From contig CAYWXK010000075.1 in the NCBI GenBank assembly GCA_964462515.1, positions 1 to 12,593 on the forward strand: a stretch of 12,593 nt of DNA, read 5' to 3'. Made by a program: the position numbers and the translations under genes. Of the stretch, positions 1 through 7,073 are shown in pieces. Numbering within the stretch: the first letter of the stretch is position 1; each line of letters opens with the position of its first letter. This DNA is from CAYWXK01 sp964462515. Lineage in GTDB: Bacteria > Planctomycetota > Phycisphaerae > Sedimentisphaerales > Anaerobacaceae. Below the pieces are notes generated by a model. That model worked only from the letters and a program-made list of their open reading frames with translations. It was not told the DNA's origin and made no database searches.

Positions 1-2
1 TT

Positions 3-89
3 GCCTTTCGCATCGCCCGCGCCTTCGCCGTCCCCCTCGAAACCGTCTTCCAATATCAAGAAGCGGAAACCTCACCTGAAATGTGCTGA
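3..89 (+). CDS. C-terminal tail of an XRE-family helix-turn-helix regulator (5' end outside window)
   Basis: Frame 3 of the plus strand is open from the window edge to a TGA at 87-89 and encodes 28 residues beginning AFRIARAFAVPLETVFQYQE and ending PEMC. This matches the last helix of small Cro/C1-type HTH regulators, where a segment like 'LAFRIARVFGVPLEEVF' is followed by a short acidic tail. Such proteins are usually 65-80 residues long, so most of the DNA-binding domain lies to the left of the window. Codons are strongly GC-ending (GCC, CGC, CTC, GTC), in sharp contrast to the AT-rich sequence that follows. The gene runs towards the kinase gene, so the two converge on the repeat-filled spacer. 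The target is unknown. The call rests on a short fragment, but the pattern is distinctive. Confidence 0.72.
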   Translation, partial: AFRIARAFAVPLETVFQYQEAETSPEMC

Positions 90-136
90 ATCGCTGTATG
101 ATTTATCGGGGGCGGAAATTTCAACAACATGGGGAG

Positions 137-362
137 AAAAAAAGATAAAAAAAGTCAAAAAATAAGGGTTTTTGAGGAAAATTTTGAAATTGGGGTCGTT
201 GGTGATAGCCACAAGATTGATTTTATAGGACATATCGGTTTTTAGCGTAAAAATGGGGGTAAAAATGAGCACTTTTTTGCACTTTTTTAACAGAAATTAA
301 CAACTTTTTGCTACTTTTTGCAAAAATGAGTCACTTTTTGAGCTGTTTTTGAGCGGTTTTTT
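137..362. other. Phased A/T-tract block, predicted curved DNA
   Basis: This AT-rich non-coding stretch carries runs of four to seven A or T. Their centres fall near 140, 150, 159.5, 171, 181.5, 222.5, 241, 251, 263, 275.5, 285.5, 307, 317, 324, 336, 348 and 359.5. Most neighbouring centres are 10-12 bp apart, or about two to four turns where one is missing, so the tracts face the same side of the helix. This is the classic pattern of intrinsic curvature. The block also holds a direct repeat (AAAAATGAG then CAC and a T-run, at 261-278 and again at 322-338) and a perfect 12-bp palindrome TTTTTGCAAAAA at 315-326. No convincing gene is present. It could be a nucleoid-protein site or the end zone of two convergent genes. 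The curvature is inferred from spacing only. Confidence 0.5.
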
Positions 363-446
363 AACACCAAGACACGAAAGTAAAAGACACAAAAGTAACC
401 ACGAATTCACACGAATAGACACAAATTTTTTAGACGCGGATTTACC
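361..446. repeat. Decayed dispersed repeat, CACAGAG/CACGAAT type, copy 1
   Basis: The stretch begins TTAACACCAAGACACGAAAG, continues with AACCACGAATTCACACGAAT, and ends GACGCGGATTTACC. The same order of blocks recurs at 631-720, with the shared end GACGCGGATTTAC. Sequences of this style are common intergenic dispersed repeats in planctomycetes and some other bacteria. No reading frame is supported. Just beyond it, 451-465 forms a perfect GC-rich hairpin (GCGGCC, loop GGT, GGCCGC), which may be a separate small palindrome. Confidence 0.5.
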
Positions 447-465
447 CGGCGCGGCCGGTGGCCGC

Positions 466-540
466 AACCAAAATCCGAAGCACTAAATCCGAAATACTAA
501 ACAAATTCAAATGACCAAAACCCGAAATTCAAAACAAACT
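466..540. repeat. AAATCCGAA-type low-complexity dispersed repeat
   Basis: This is an imperfect tandem of short A-rich blocks: AAATCCGAAG, AAATCCGAAATACTAAAC, AAATTCAAATGACCAAAAC and CCGAAATTCAAAAC. The style resembles intergenic repeats in planctomycete genomes, a comparison made from memory. An ATG at 511 opens a short frame through this stretch, but the product is only repeat translation. The following 541-630 holds nothing recognisable apart from a weak 6-bp inverted repeat, GCAGCG at 557-562 with CGCTGC at 576-581. Confidence 0.4.
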
Positions 541-630
541 GCAACATCTTATTATCGCAGCGGTTATGACAGTATCGCTGCAAAATCAAGCAGAAAAACA
601 AAGAATTTGAAAGATTGTAGTACTGATTCT

Positions 631-760
631 TTAACCACAAAGACCCGAAGGCACAGAGAAAATAATCAGACACGGATTGACATAGACACTGATTGACGCG
701 GATTTACACCGATTTACACTGTCTTTTTGTGCCACAGAGGTCACAGAGAACACAGAGAAT
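631..760. repeat. Dispersed repeat of the CACAGAG type, copies 2 and 3
   Basis: Positions 631-720 repeat the plan of the copy at 361-446: TTAACCACAAAGACCCGAAG, GCACAGAG, then ACACGGATTGACATAGACAC and GACGCGGATTTACACCG. Positions 731-760 add a third, shorter unit in which ACAGAG recurs three times (GCCACAGAGGTCACAGAGAA, CACAGAG). This looks like accumulation of a dispersed repeat family in the spacer between two convergent genes. No coding signal is present. From 761 to 826 there is only AT-rich sequence with a weak inverted repeat. Confidence 0.55.
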
Positions 761-826
761 TAAGGGACTATATCGAAATACAAAATGTCATTTTAATTGA
801 AAGGTCATTATTCGATATTCAATTCG

Positions 827-3800
827 CTATTTCTCCCCCTCAATGAGTTTTTCCGCTTCACGCAGAAAGCCCTGTGCCTCCTGGTCGTCAGCGAACCGTT
901 CGTCCTTCAATAAAGTCCGCAGCCGTTCGAGAGTAGCTTTCGCCTCCTCAATTCGGCCAAGTTTATGTAGGGACATCGCAATAAACACCAAATCCTCAGG
1001 AGCAGATGGTTCATTTGAGTCTGTTCGCAGTTTGTCAGCGCGTGATAATGTCACAAGCGCGGTCTGGTTCTCCCCTACACGGTATTGTGCCACACCGAGT
1101 GTATTAAGGAAGTTCCTATGGGGATTCAAACAGACAGCTTTCTCAGATTTATTCAACGCTTCTCGATAGGTTACTTCATTAGCATCAGGCGAGCTTACTA
1201 CTTTCCAGCTTTCTTCATTGAGCTTATAAACATCCCACCAACAGCGGGAATTGGCGATCGGTAAAGCTAACTTTCGTATTGTCTCATCGAGCACGTTTTC
1301 ATTTTGCAACCTATTTATAACCTCATAGTAATACCCATGTTTTTCGTATAGTTTGTTCACAAGTGCCCTTGCTTCTCGAGCAGTTTCCCGTAGGCCATAC
1401 CCGCCAGAAGGCTTTGTCGTCTCCCATAAGATAAGACCCTCCCAATATAATGCAGCAATGGAACTTCCATCAGGGCTAAATGCAACCCGATACACATCTT
1501 CGCCGGGCAAGGTCATAAGTTCTACGCCTGCTGTCACGTCCCAGATTTTAACGGTGCCATCAAGCCGACTAGCTGAAACAAGACGCCTTCCGTCCGGACT
1601 AAATGATACTGCAACGACTGCGTTATCATGGCTCTGGAGTGTCATTAGTTCGCTGCCGGTCGCTGCATCCCACACCTTGACTTTTTTGTCTGCACCTCCA
1701 GATGCAATAAACTTACCATCAGGACTGAATGAAACAGAATATACCCAATCGCTGTGCCCGTTAAGTTTCATGACTTCGGTACCGTTGTTTGCATCCCATA
1801 CTCTGATTGGCTTCTCATTGCCCCCAGAAACGATTCGTTTTCCATCCGGACTGAATGCCACGCAATTAACCCGATCTTCATGTCCGCGCAGCATCATTAC
1901 TTCAACCCCCGTTGTTACATTGTATATTCTGATCACCCCATCGCTACCAGCAACAGCAATATTCTTGCCATCTGGGCTGTAAGCTAAGATAACGGTAAAT
2001 CTGTCATCCCCCTTATGCTCACAAAGGTTCATTAGTTCTTTACCTGTGGCCGCATGCCAGACCTTGACTACTCCATAGCTGCTCGAAGAAGCAATATACC
2101 TTCCATCCGGACTGAAGACGGCATCCCAGACCTGGTTTTCATGACCGTAGAGACTCATCACTTCAGCGCCTATTGAAGTATCCCAGATTGTCACTTGGTT
2201 TTGGGGTCCTGCCGAGGCAATATGTTTACTATCCGGGCTAAAAGAGATTGAGAACATCCACGGGTATGCCCTCATGGTTAGTTGGTCCACAGGGGTCGGT
2301 GCATACCAGAGTTTGATAGTTTTGTCATCACTACCTGATATAATTTTCTTGCCATCGTGGCTGAATAATGCCGATCGGACGGGACCTTGATGACCACGCA
2401 GTGTCATCAATTCCTCTCCAGTGGTTGCATCCCAGATGTTAATGGTATTGTTTTGGTTACTAGAAAGTATAAACCTGCCACTGCTGTCATAGTTCACACA
2501 GTACACCCATTGACTATGCCCGCGTAGAGTCATTACTTCTTTACCGGTATCTGCATCCCAAACCTTGATTTTTGGGTCCCAGCCACCACCAGAAACAATA
2601 CGTTTTCCATCCGGACTATAGGCCACACACACAACCCAAGATCTATGCGCTGCAGGAATAGTCGTTGCTTCAACTCCGCTATTCGCGTCCCAGACACATA
2701 TTTTGCCATAATCACCTGAAGCGATATGCTTGCCATCTGGGCTAAATGCTAGCCCCCCGACGCGTTCACCCCCATGTTGTATATTCGTCACCTCCACACC
2801 TGTTATAGCATCCCATATCTTGATTACCTTGCCATATGTGGCAGAGGCAATACGCTTGCCATCGGGACTAAATGCGACGTGCCGGATATCGTTGTCATGC
2901 CCACGGAGTGTCATCAGTTCAGTACCGCTTTCCACATCCCAGATCTTGACCGTTTTGTCCGCACTGCCAGATACCAGACGTTTGCCATCCGGGCTAAATG
3001 CGACAGACCCGACGTTATCTTCATGGCCGCTGAAAGTCATAAGTTCCGCACCGCTTGCCGTATCCCACATCTTAATACTCTTACCCCAGCCGCCGGAAAC
3101 GACTCGTTTGCCATCGGGGCTGAGTGCTACTGAATGGATAGTATTCTGATGTCCGCTGATGGTCATTATGGACTGGTCGCTGATATAGTTCAGTCGGTTC
3201 CATTCCCAGCCGCGAAGGTCGTTAGGGCAGGAGGCTAATAGCTCACGGACACGGCGGATGTTGCCTTCCTTGTATTTTGAATCGGCTAATTGAATGTTAT
3301 TTACATACATTGCCCGGCGGAGGTCTTCGGCTTTTGTCTCGGCCAGCGTTCGCTGCCGTTCCGCCAGCATTCGCTGTTCTTGTTCAGCTTTTTGGGATTG
3401 TTCAGCTTGCACACGCATTTTTTCTGCTCGAAAGAACATCGCTGTGCTTATGACCAGGCCCAGGATTATCGCTGCGGATACGAGTATAACCGTAGCTACC
3501 GAGCCGGCGTGCCTTCGCACGAATTTCTTGACCCGATATATGGCCGTCTCAGGCCCGGCTATTAGAGGATTGCCGTTAAGGTAATTTTGGATATCGTCTG
3601 CAAGTTCAGATGCAGACCGATAACGCCGCACACGCTCTTTTCGCATCGCCTTTAGCGGTATCCACTCTAATTCTCTGTGCAGACGCCTCGTTAAAGGCAC
3701 TACCTGGGTCTTACGCTTTTCAGCGATTTTTTTAGCTTCTTCGCCTAACATAGAAAGAGCAGTGCTCGGATTAGGCGGGTCAACCTCCTGTATTACCCTC

Positions 3801-4636
3801 TGGATTTCTGCAAAACCGCCCTTCTCAAATGACTCTCGTCCAAAAGGCAGCATTCCAGCCAAAAGCTGGTAAAGAACCACACCTAATGAATAAATATCTG
3901 AGCGGGTATCTATATCCTGCGTAGCTAAATCTGTCTGCTCAGGACTCATATACTCAGGTGTGCCAAGTAACTGGCCTTGCTGGGTAAATAGCGTCCCTTC
4001 TGTAAACTGCTGGGTAACGGCCTTGGCTATCCCAAAATCAATAATCTTTGGCACTGCCCTATCACCCTCAACAGTTACTAAGATATTTGATGGCTTGATA
4101 TCCCTGTGTATGATTCCCTTCTGATGGGCATATTGAACCCCTTCGCAGACCTGTCTAAACAGCTTCAGCCGGTCTTCAATACCGGTCTTATGCTGGTCGC
4201 AGTATTCGGTGATGGATTGACCCTTTACATATTCCATCACAAAGTATGGCCTGCCGGCCTCCGTTGTTCCGGCATCATAAACGCGGGCGATATTGGGATG
4301 GTCTAACAGGGCCAGCATCTGCTTTTCGGCCTCGAAGCGGGCAATGACCTGTTTTGTATCCATCCCGAGCTTGACGATTTTTAGCGCCGCTCTTCGGCGG
4401 ATGGGCTCCTGCTGCTCAGCAAGATAAACCAATCCCATCCCGCCTTCGCCGATTAGTTCCAACAGCTTATACCGCCCAATCATTGTGCCTGGCCCTTCAA
4501 TCCGAGGGCTCTCGAGGGTAACATCGGCGTCCTCTTTACTCATTACCCCCTTCATTAGACATTTTGGGCATAGACCTTCGGGGGCATCGGCAGGCAGTTG
4601 TGCACCGCATTGCAGACATCGGTTTTCTTTAGCCAT
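827..4636 (-). CDS. Membrane serine/threonine protein kinase with zinc ribbon, 14 WD40 repeats and TPR-like tail
   Basis: The protein has 1269 residues from the ATG at 4636. It opens with a zinc ribbon (CxxC at 7-10, CxxC at 23-26). A full Hanks-type kinase domain follows: glycine loop IGEGGMG near 62, lysine K86 in ALKIV, HRDIKPSN with D179, DFG at 200-202, and SPEQ near 231-234. All catalytic residues are present. A membrane helix (about 379-401) comes after a basic stretch, so the kinase should be cytoplasmic and the rest extracytoplasmic. A coiled coil (402-445) leads into 14 WD40 repeats (about 489-1076), enough for two seven-bladed propellers, and a TPR-like tail (1145-1265). This is the planctomycete PknB-WD40 architecture, usually read as a sensor kinase. 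A longer frame begins at 4672, but the AGGAG 8 nt before 4636 decides the start. The gene follows the sigma factor by 149 nt and is probably its signalling partner. Confidence 0.93.
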   Translation of the reverse strand: MAKENRCLQCGAQLPADAPEGLCPKCLMKGVMSKEDADVTLESPRIEGPGTMIGRYKLLELIGEGGMGLVYLAEQQEPIRRRAALKIVKLGMDTKQVIARFEAEKQMLALLDHPNIARVYDAGTTEAGRPYFVMEYVKGQSITEYCDQHKTGIEDRLKLFRQVCEGVQYAHQKGIIHRDIKPSNILVTVEGDRAVPKIIDFGIAKAVTQQFTEGTLFTQQGQLLGTPEYMSPEQTDLATQDIDTRSDIYSLGVVLYQLLAGMLPFGRESFEKGGFAEIQRVIQEVDPPNPSTALSMLGEEAKKIAEKRKTQVVPLTRRLHRELEWIPLKAMRKERVRRYRSASELADDIQNYLNGNPLIAGPETAIYRVKKFVRRHAGSVATVILVSAAIILGLVISTAMFFRAEKMRVQAEQSQKAEQEQRMLAERQRTLAETKAEDLRRAMYVNNIQLADSKYKEGNIRRVRELLASCPNDLRGWEWNRLNYISDQSIMTISGHQNTIHSVALSPDGKRVVSGGWGKSIKMWDTASGAELMTFSGHEDNVGSVAFSPDGKRLVSGSADKTVKIWDVESGTELMTLRGHDNDIRHVAFSPDGKRIASATYGKVIKIWDAITGVEVTNIQHGGERVGGLAFSPDGKHIASGDYGKICVWDANSGVEATTIPAAHRSWVVCVAYSPDGKRIVSGGGWDPKIKVWDADTGKEVMTLRGHSQWVYCVNYDSSGRFILSSNQNNTINIWDATTGEELMTLRGHQGPVRSALFSHDGKKIISGSDDKTIKLWYAPTPVDQLTMRAYPWMFSISFSPDSKHIASAGPQNQVTIWDTSIGAEVMSLYGHENQVWDAVFSPDGRYIASSSSYGVVKVWHAATGKELMNLCEHKGDDRFTVILAYSPDGKNIAVAGSDGVIRIYNVTTGVEVMMLRGHEDRVNCVAFSPDGKRIVSGGNEKPIRVWDANNGTEVMKLNGHSDWVYSVSFSPDGKFIASGGADKKVKVWDAATGSELMTLQSHDNAVVAVSFSPDGRRLVSASRLDGTVKIWDVTAGVELMTLPGEDVYRVAFSPDGSSIAALYWEGLILWETTKPSGGYGLRETAREARALVNKLYEKHGYYYEVINRLQNENVLDETIRKLALPIANSRCWWDVYKLNEESWKVVSSPDANEVTYREALNKSEKAVCLNPHRNFLNTLGVAQYRVGENQTALVTLSRADKLRTDSNEPSAPEDLVFIAMSLHKLGRIEEAKATLERLRTLLKDERFADDQEAQGFLREAEKLIEGEK

Positions 4637-4644
4637 AATAACTT

Positions 4645-4649
4645 CTCCT
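4645..4649 (-). promoter_or_regulatory. Ribosome binding site of the kinase gene
   Basis: On the minus strand AGGAG lies 8 nt before the ATG at 4634-4636. It selects the MAKENRC start over the ATG 12 codons upstream, which lacks a comparable site. The rest of the 149-nt gap to the sigma gene shows no clear promoter and only a 7-bp inverted repeat (4691-4697 with 4721-4727). Confidence 0.75.
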
Positions 4650-4785
4650 TTCTTGGTTTCCGTTGTTTCCACCTGTTAATAAGGAAAACCAGCAGAAAAG
4701 TTACAGGAAATCTAAAAAAATTCTGCTCTGAAAGAAACCGGAGAATATCTGAAAAAGGTTTTGCCGATTTTACTTGCAAAAATCC

Positions 4786-5547
4786 CTAATCTGCTAAAGC
4801 AGCAAATAATTCGTTAATTTCCTCATCCACCTGGTCCGGTGAAGTAACTGTTTGCGCGATTTCCTGCCGGACAAGCTCTCTGTAGCGCTGTCTGAGCCGA
4901 TGAACAGCAACCCTGAAAGCTCCTTCGGTCATATTTAACCTGACGGCTGCATCACGGTAAGGAATAGAATCTTGCTCCGCAGTAAGGTATGTCTTCAGAT
5001 AGTTAAAGAGTTCCATTTTGTTGGCGGTTACATATTCGGCCTTTAACCGGGCCATTGCCTGCTTCAAAACCTCCAGTGCCCAATATCTTTCAAAGAGTTT
5101 TTCCGGCGAAAGATTATCAGCCGGCTCACGACTATATCGGGTTTCGCCGTCCTCAATATCCAGAGAGAAAACTTTTCTTTCGCCGCCGCGTTTTTGAGCC
5201 TGCGAACGGTCCCATTCATCGGCAAGAAAATTCTTGAGCGAGGCAAGTAAGAAAGACCTAAACTTTCCCTGTTTGGGGTCGGCTTTCCCTATACCTTGCC
5301 TCTCCAGTAAGCCGGCAAAAAATCCCTGCGTATAATCCTCCGCCTGCTCTCTGTCACATCCCCATCTGCGAAGATACACATAAAGCGGATACCAGTATGT
5401 CCGGCATAATGTGCTTAGTGCCCGTGTATAGTCGGGCGATGATTGATTGCCCGCTGCGAGAACCACGCTCCAGTGTGTGGTCGCAAAACTGGATTGGCCG
5501 GGTGTCGAGTTTCTTTCAGTTCCTTCCGGCATTTTTCCTTCAGACAC
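4786..5547 (-). CDS. ECF-type RNA polymerase sigma factor, planctomycete kinase-linked type
   Basis: This 253-residue sigma70-family protein starts at a GTG (5547). An ATG five codons on (5532) is an alternative start, preceded by AAGGA at short spacing. The N-terminus has FATTHWSVVLAA (about 21-32), typical of a planctomycete ECF group. Region 2 covers about 46-125 (LCRTYWYPLYVYLRRWG, EQAEDYTQGFF, FRSFLLASLKNFLADEW). Region 4 lies near 195-230, with the helix-turn-helix YRDAAVRLNMTEGAFRVAVH and RLRQRYREL. The protein directs RNA polymerase to a special promoter set. Genes of this group commonly sit beside WD40 or TPR serine/threonine kinases, as here, and the kinase may control the sigma factor directly or through a partner. 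No anti-sigma gene is visible. The start lies only 11 nt past the GH5 stop, so the two are probably co-transcribed. The regulon is unknown. Confidence 0.9.
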   Translation of the reverse strand: MSEGKMPEGTERNSTPGQSSFATTHWSVVLAAGNQSSPDYTRALSTLCRTYWYPLYVYLRRWGCDREQAEDYTQGFFAGLLERQGIGKADPKQGKFRSFLLASLKNFLADEWDRSQAQKRGGERKVFSLDIEDGETRYSREPADNLSPEKLFERYWALEVLKQAMARLKAEYVTANKMELFNYLKTYLTAEQDSIPYRDAAVRLNMTEGAFRVAVHRLRQRYRELVRQEIAQTVTSPDQVDEEINELFAALAD

Positions 5548-5558
5548 AATACGCTGAA

Positions 5559-6647
5559 TTATTTGAACTCTTGTAGTAAGCTCAGCAGTTTGCGGTCGAG
5601 CTTGTGGCCGTTAAAATCCTCGTATTCTACATCCTGCCTGTCGGAGTCGATAATCCCGAACGCGCCGCGGAAATTCCACAGCGCTATCCCGATGCCGTAA
5701 CCAGTCAGGATTTCCAGGACATCTCGCAGCCAGGCGAGGACGACTTTATGTGGGGTTTTATTGAATGTGCCGCCTTCGCCGCAGTGGACTCCCACACCTT
5801 TTTTGGCAAGGTCGGCCCACCTGCCGTAATGCTCTTCTAAGCGTTTTCGGTCCCACCCATTACCTGGCCAGGCCGGCTCAGGATAATTCTGGCTATTAAC
5901 CCAGGAGGCCTTGTAATGACTTATAAACATCGGCTCGTATGCCCGGCAGCTTTGAGCGATACCGAGGTCAGCCAATTCCGGCATAGGCTCGCGGGCCCAG
6001 TTCAAGCCATCGGCAATAATGATGCGGTCGGGACTCTCCTTGCGAATAGCCGCCACTGCTACCCGCACAACACGCTCGTGGTCGGCCCGGCTCATACGGT
6101 CACTTTCGTTAGGCGGCTCATTTATAAGATTAAAACTGAGCTTATCCTTTGAAATCCCTTTATATCGCTTTGCAAGAAGCTGCCAGTGAAAGCAAAAAGC
6201 ATCGAGTGCCTTCTGGTCTTTCCAGAGACTAAATGGCTCGGTGAATTCCCCGTTCACCGAATATCCGGGGCCGCGATGAAAGTTGATATCCACGTGCAGG
6301 GCGTATTTGCTGCCGAGCTCCACCGCCCGGTCGAGTTTTGCTAACATCTCTTCATTGATTTTGTAATCATCGCCATCTTTTATCCACAGGCGATAGCAGG
6401 CCGGCAGCCGGACGAAGTCGAAGCCAAAGTCGCGTATCCAGCGAAAGTCATCTTCCTGCCAATCACCCCTGCTTCGCATAGTGAACATATCCAGCAGGTT
6501 GAATCCGCGCCAGCGAGGGATTGCCGTTTGTGCGACCTGCTGTTTTGGCTTTTCTTCTTTTTTCGCCTCTTGCGCATAAGCGGGCAGTGCCATTGTTACT
6601 GCCCCTGTTGCCGTCATTTTCAAAAATTCTCGTCGATTAGTTTTCAT
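5559..6647 (-). CDS. Tat-exported glycoside hydrolase family 5 enzyme (cellulase-like)
   Basis: The 362-residue protein opens with a twin-arginine signal, NRREFLKMTATGAVTMALPA, ending near AYA. It should therefore be exported folded. The body is a GH5-like TIM barrel: RGFNLLDMF near 47, FDFVRLP near 76, HVDINFH near 118-124, the acid/base in NLINEPP (E177), SHYKASW near 243, the candidate nucleophile in VHCGEGG (E291), and ALWNF near 322-326. GH5 enzymes retain configuration and cut beta-1,4-glucans, mannans and related chains. The subfamily and substrate cannot be read here. The start at 6647 is preferred because GGAG lies 9 nt upstream, whereas the ATG at 6662 has only a weak site. It is the first gene behind a sigma70-like promoter and is followed after 11 nt by the sigma factor. 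The length is typical for a single-domain GH5 and no binding module is seen. Confidence 0.85.
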   Translation of the reverse strand: MKTNRREFLKMTATGAVTMALPAYAQEAKKEEKPKQQVAQTAIPRWRGFNLLDMFTMRSRGDWQEDDFRWIRDFGFDFVRLPACYRLWIKDGDDYKINEEMLAKLDRAVELGSKYALHVDINFHRGPGYSVNGEFTEPFSLWKDQKALDAFCFHWQLLAKRYKGISKDKLSFNLINEPPNESDRMSRADHERVVRVAVAAIRKESPDRIIIADGLNWAREPMPELADLGIAQSCRAYEPMFISHYKASWVNSQNYPEPAWPGNGWDRKRLEEHYGRWADLAKKGVGVHCGEGGTFNKTPHKVVLAWLRDVLEILTGYGIGIALWNFRGAFGIIDSDRQDVEYEDFNGHKLDRKLLSLLQEFK

Positions 6648-6712
6648 TTTTATTTTCTCCATTTTTGCCGCCTAAACTGAATTTCTCAAAGCCGCCCTGC
6701 TAAATTACAAAT

Positions 6713-6741
6713 ATTATATTCCACCTGCTCGGCTTTGTTAA
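6713..6741 (-). promoter_or_regulatory. Predicted sigma70-like promoter for GH5 - sigma factor (- kinase)
   Basis: On the minus strand a -35 box TTAACA (6736-6741, one mismatch to consensus) and a perfect -10 box TATAAT (6713-6718) are separated by exactly 17 bp. Transcription would start near 6706, giving a leader of about 60 nt to the ATG at 6647. The -35 overlaps the stop codon of the ClpB-like remnant. The spacing and match are strong, but no experimental support is visible. Confidence 0.6.
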
Positions 6742-6845
6742 ATTTTTTCGAACGTGAATTTGTGGTTGGAGGCATCGATTTTGATTTTGTCGCCATCGGT
6801 AAATTTGCCGGCCAACTTAAACAACGAATGTGTAAGGTCGAGAAT
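6738..6845 (-). pseudogene. Severed C-terminal fragment resembling ClpB (Hsp100)
   Basis: On the minus strand a frame is open for 35 codons between an in-frame TAG (6846-6848) and a TAA (6738-6740). It reads LFKLAGKFTDGDKIKID, then ASNHKFTFEKI. This resembles the extreme C-terminus of ClpB disaggregases, where 'NPLA..LLAGKF.DGDTI.VD' is followed by a short beta strand and the stop. There is no start codon of normal type with a binding site and no remaining ATPase domain, so it cannot work as ClpB. It looks like a breakpoint remnant left by rearrangement or deletion, with a small palindromic repeat lying immediately upstream (6853-6868). It could instead be a chance open frame, but the residue pattern argues against that. 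The identification was made from memory of the family. Confidence 0.45.
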
Positions 6846-6852
6846 CTATTTT

Positions 6853-6955
6853 AATGGCGTCAGCCATTCCCGAGCGAATTGCGCGATGAATTAAAACTGC
6901 TGGTTGTCTGGGGCTTTTGTTATCATAAATGCCTCTGTGAAATGGCGTAAGCCAT
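6853..6955. repeat. Pair of REP-like small palindromes
   Basis: Two near-identical palindromes lie 73 bp apart. The first is AATGGC-GTCA-GCCATT at 6853-6868 and the second is ATGGC-GTAA-GCCAT at 6942-6955. They share the core ATGGCGT(C/A)AGCCAT and have the same orientation. The pair may be a bacterial interspersed mosaic element, or the ends of a short non-autonomous element of about 103 bp. No transposase lies in the window. The sequence between them has no supported coding frame. Confidence 0.5.
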
Positions 6956-6962
6956 CCTGGCG

Positions 6963-7002
6963 ATTGCAAGAAAATTGACGATTTCGAACAGTTTCTTGCA
7001 AT
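6963..7002. other. Perfect 11-bp inverted repeat downstream of the beta-helix gene
   Basis: ATTGCAAGAAA (6963-6973) and TTTCTTGCAAT (6992-7002) are perfect inverted copies around an 18-nt loop. The structure begins about 70 nt after the stop of the beta-helix gene, so it can form a hairpin at the 3' end of the upstream operon's mRNA. It is not a standard intrinsic terminator, because in the minus direction the stem is followed by CGCCAGGATGGC and not by a U-run. In the plus direction a T7 run comes only about 10 nt later. It could protect the mRNA end or be an operator. Confidence 0.45.
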
Positions 7003-7073
7003 TTAGCGCACTTTTTTTAGAATGCAACTTGCTTCTTGTAAAAAAGTTAAATTATTTTTCAGTAACAACGAAT

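Noticed and set aside
72..272. Minus-strand 66-codon frame over the AT-rich block
   Set aside because: It starts at a GTG with no ribosome binding site, its product is shaped by the A/T tracts (many F, I, K), and it overlaps the end of the plus-strand HTH gene.
511..696. Plus-strand 61-codon frame in the spacer
   Set aside because: It runs through two dispersed repeats and has no binding site. The residue make-up (T, R, K, N, D) simply reflects repeat translation.
361..760. CRISPR array
   Set aside because: The repeat units are unequal, diverged and without regular spacers, and no cas genes are present.
770..818. Inverted repeat ATATCGAA/TTCGATAT after the kinase stop as a terminator
   Set aside because: The stem is only 8 bp and AT-rich, the loop is over 30 nt and no U-run follows, so an intrinsic terminator is not supported.
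1353..3149. Long plus-strand frames antisense to the WD40 region
   Set aside because: Their repeated LPSGLN motif is the exact reverse reading of the WD40 SPDGK codons, so they are shadows of the repeats and not genes.
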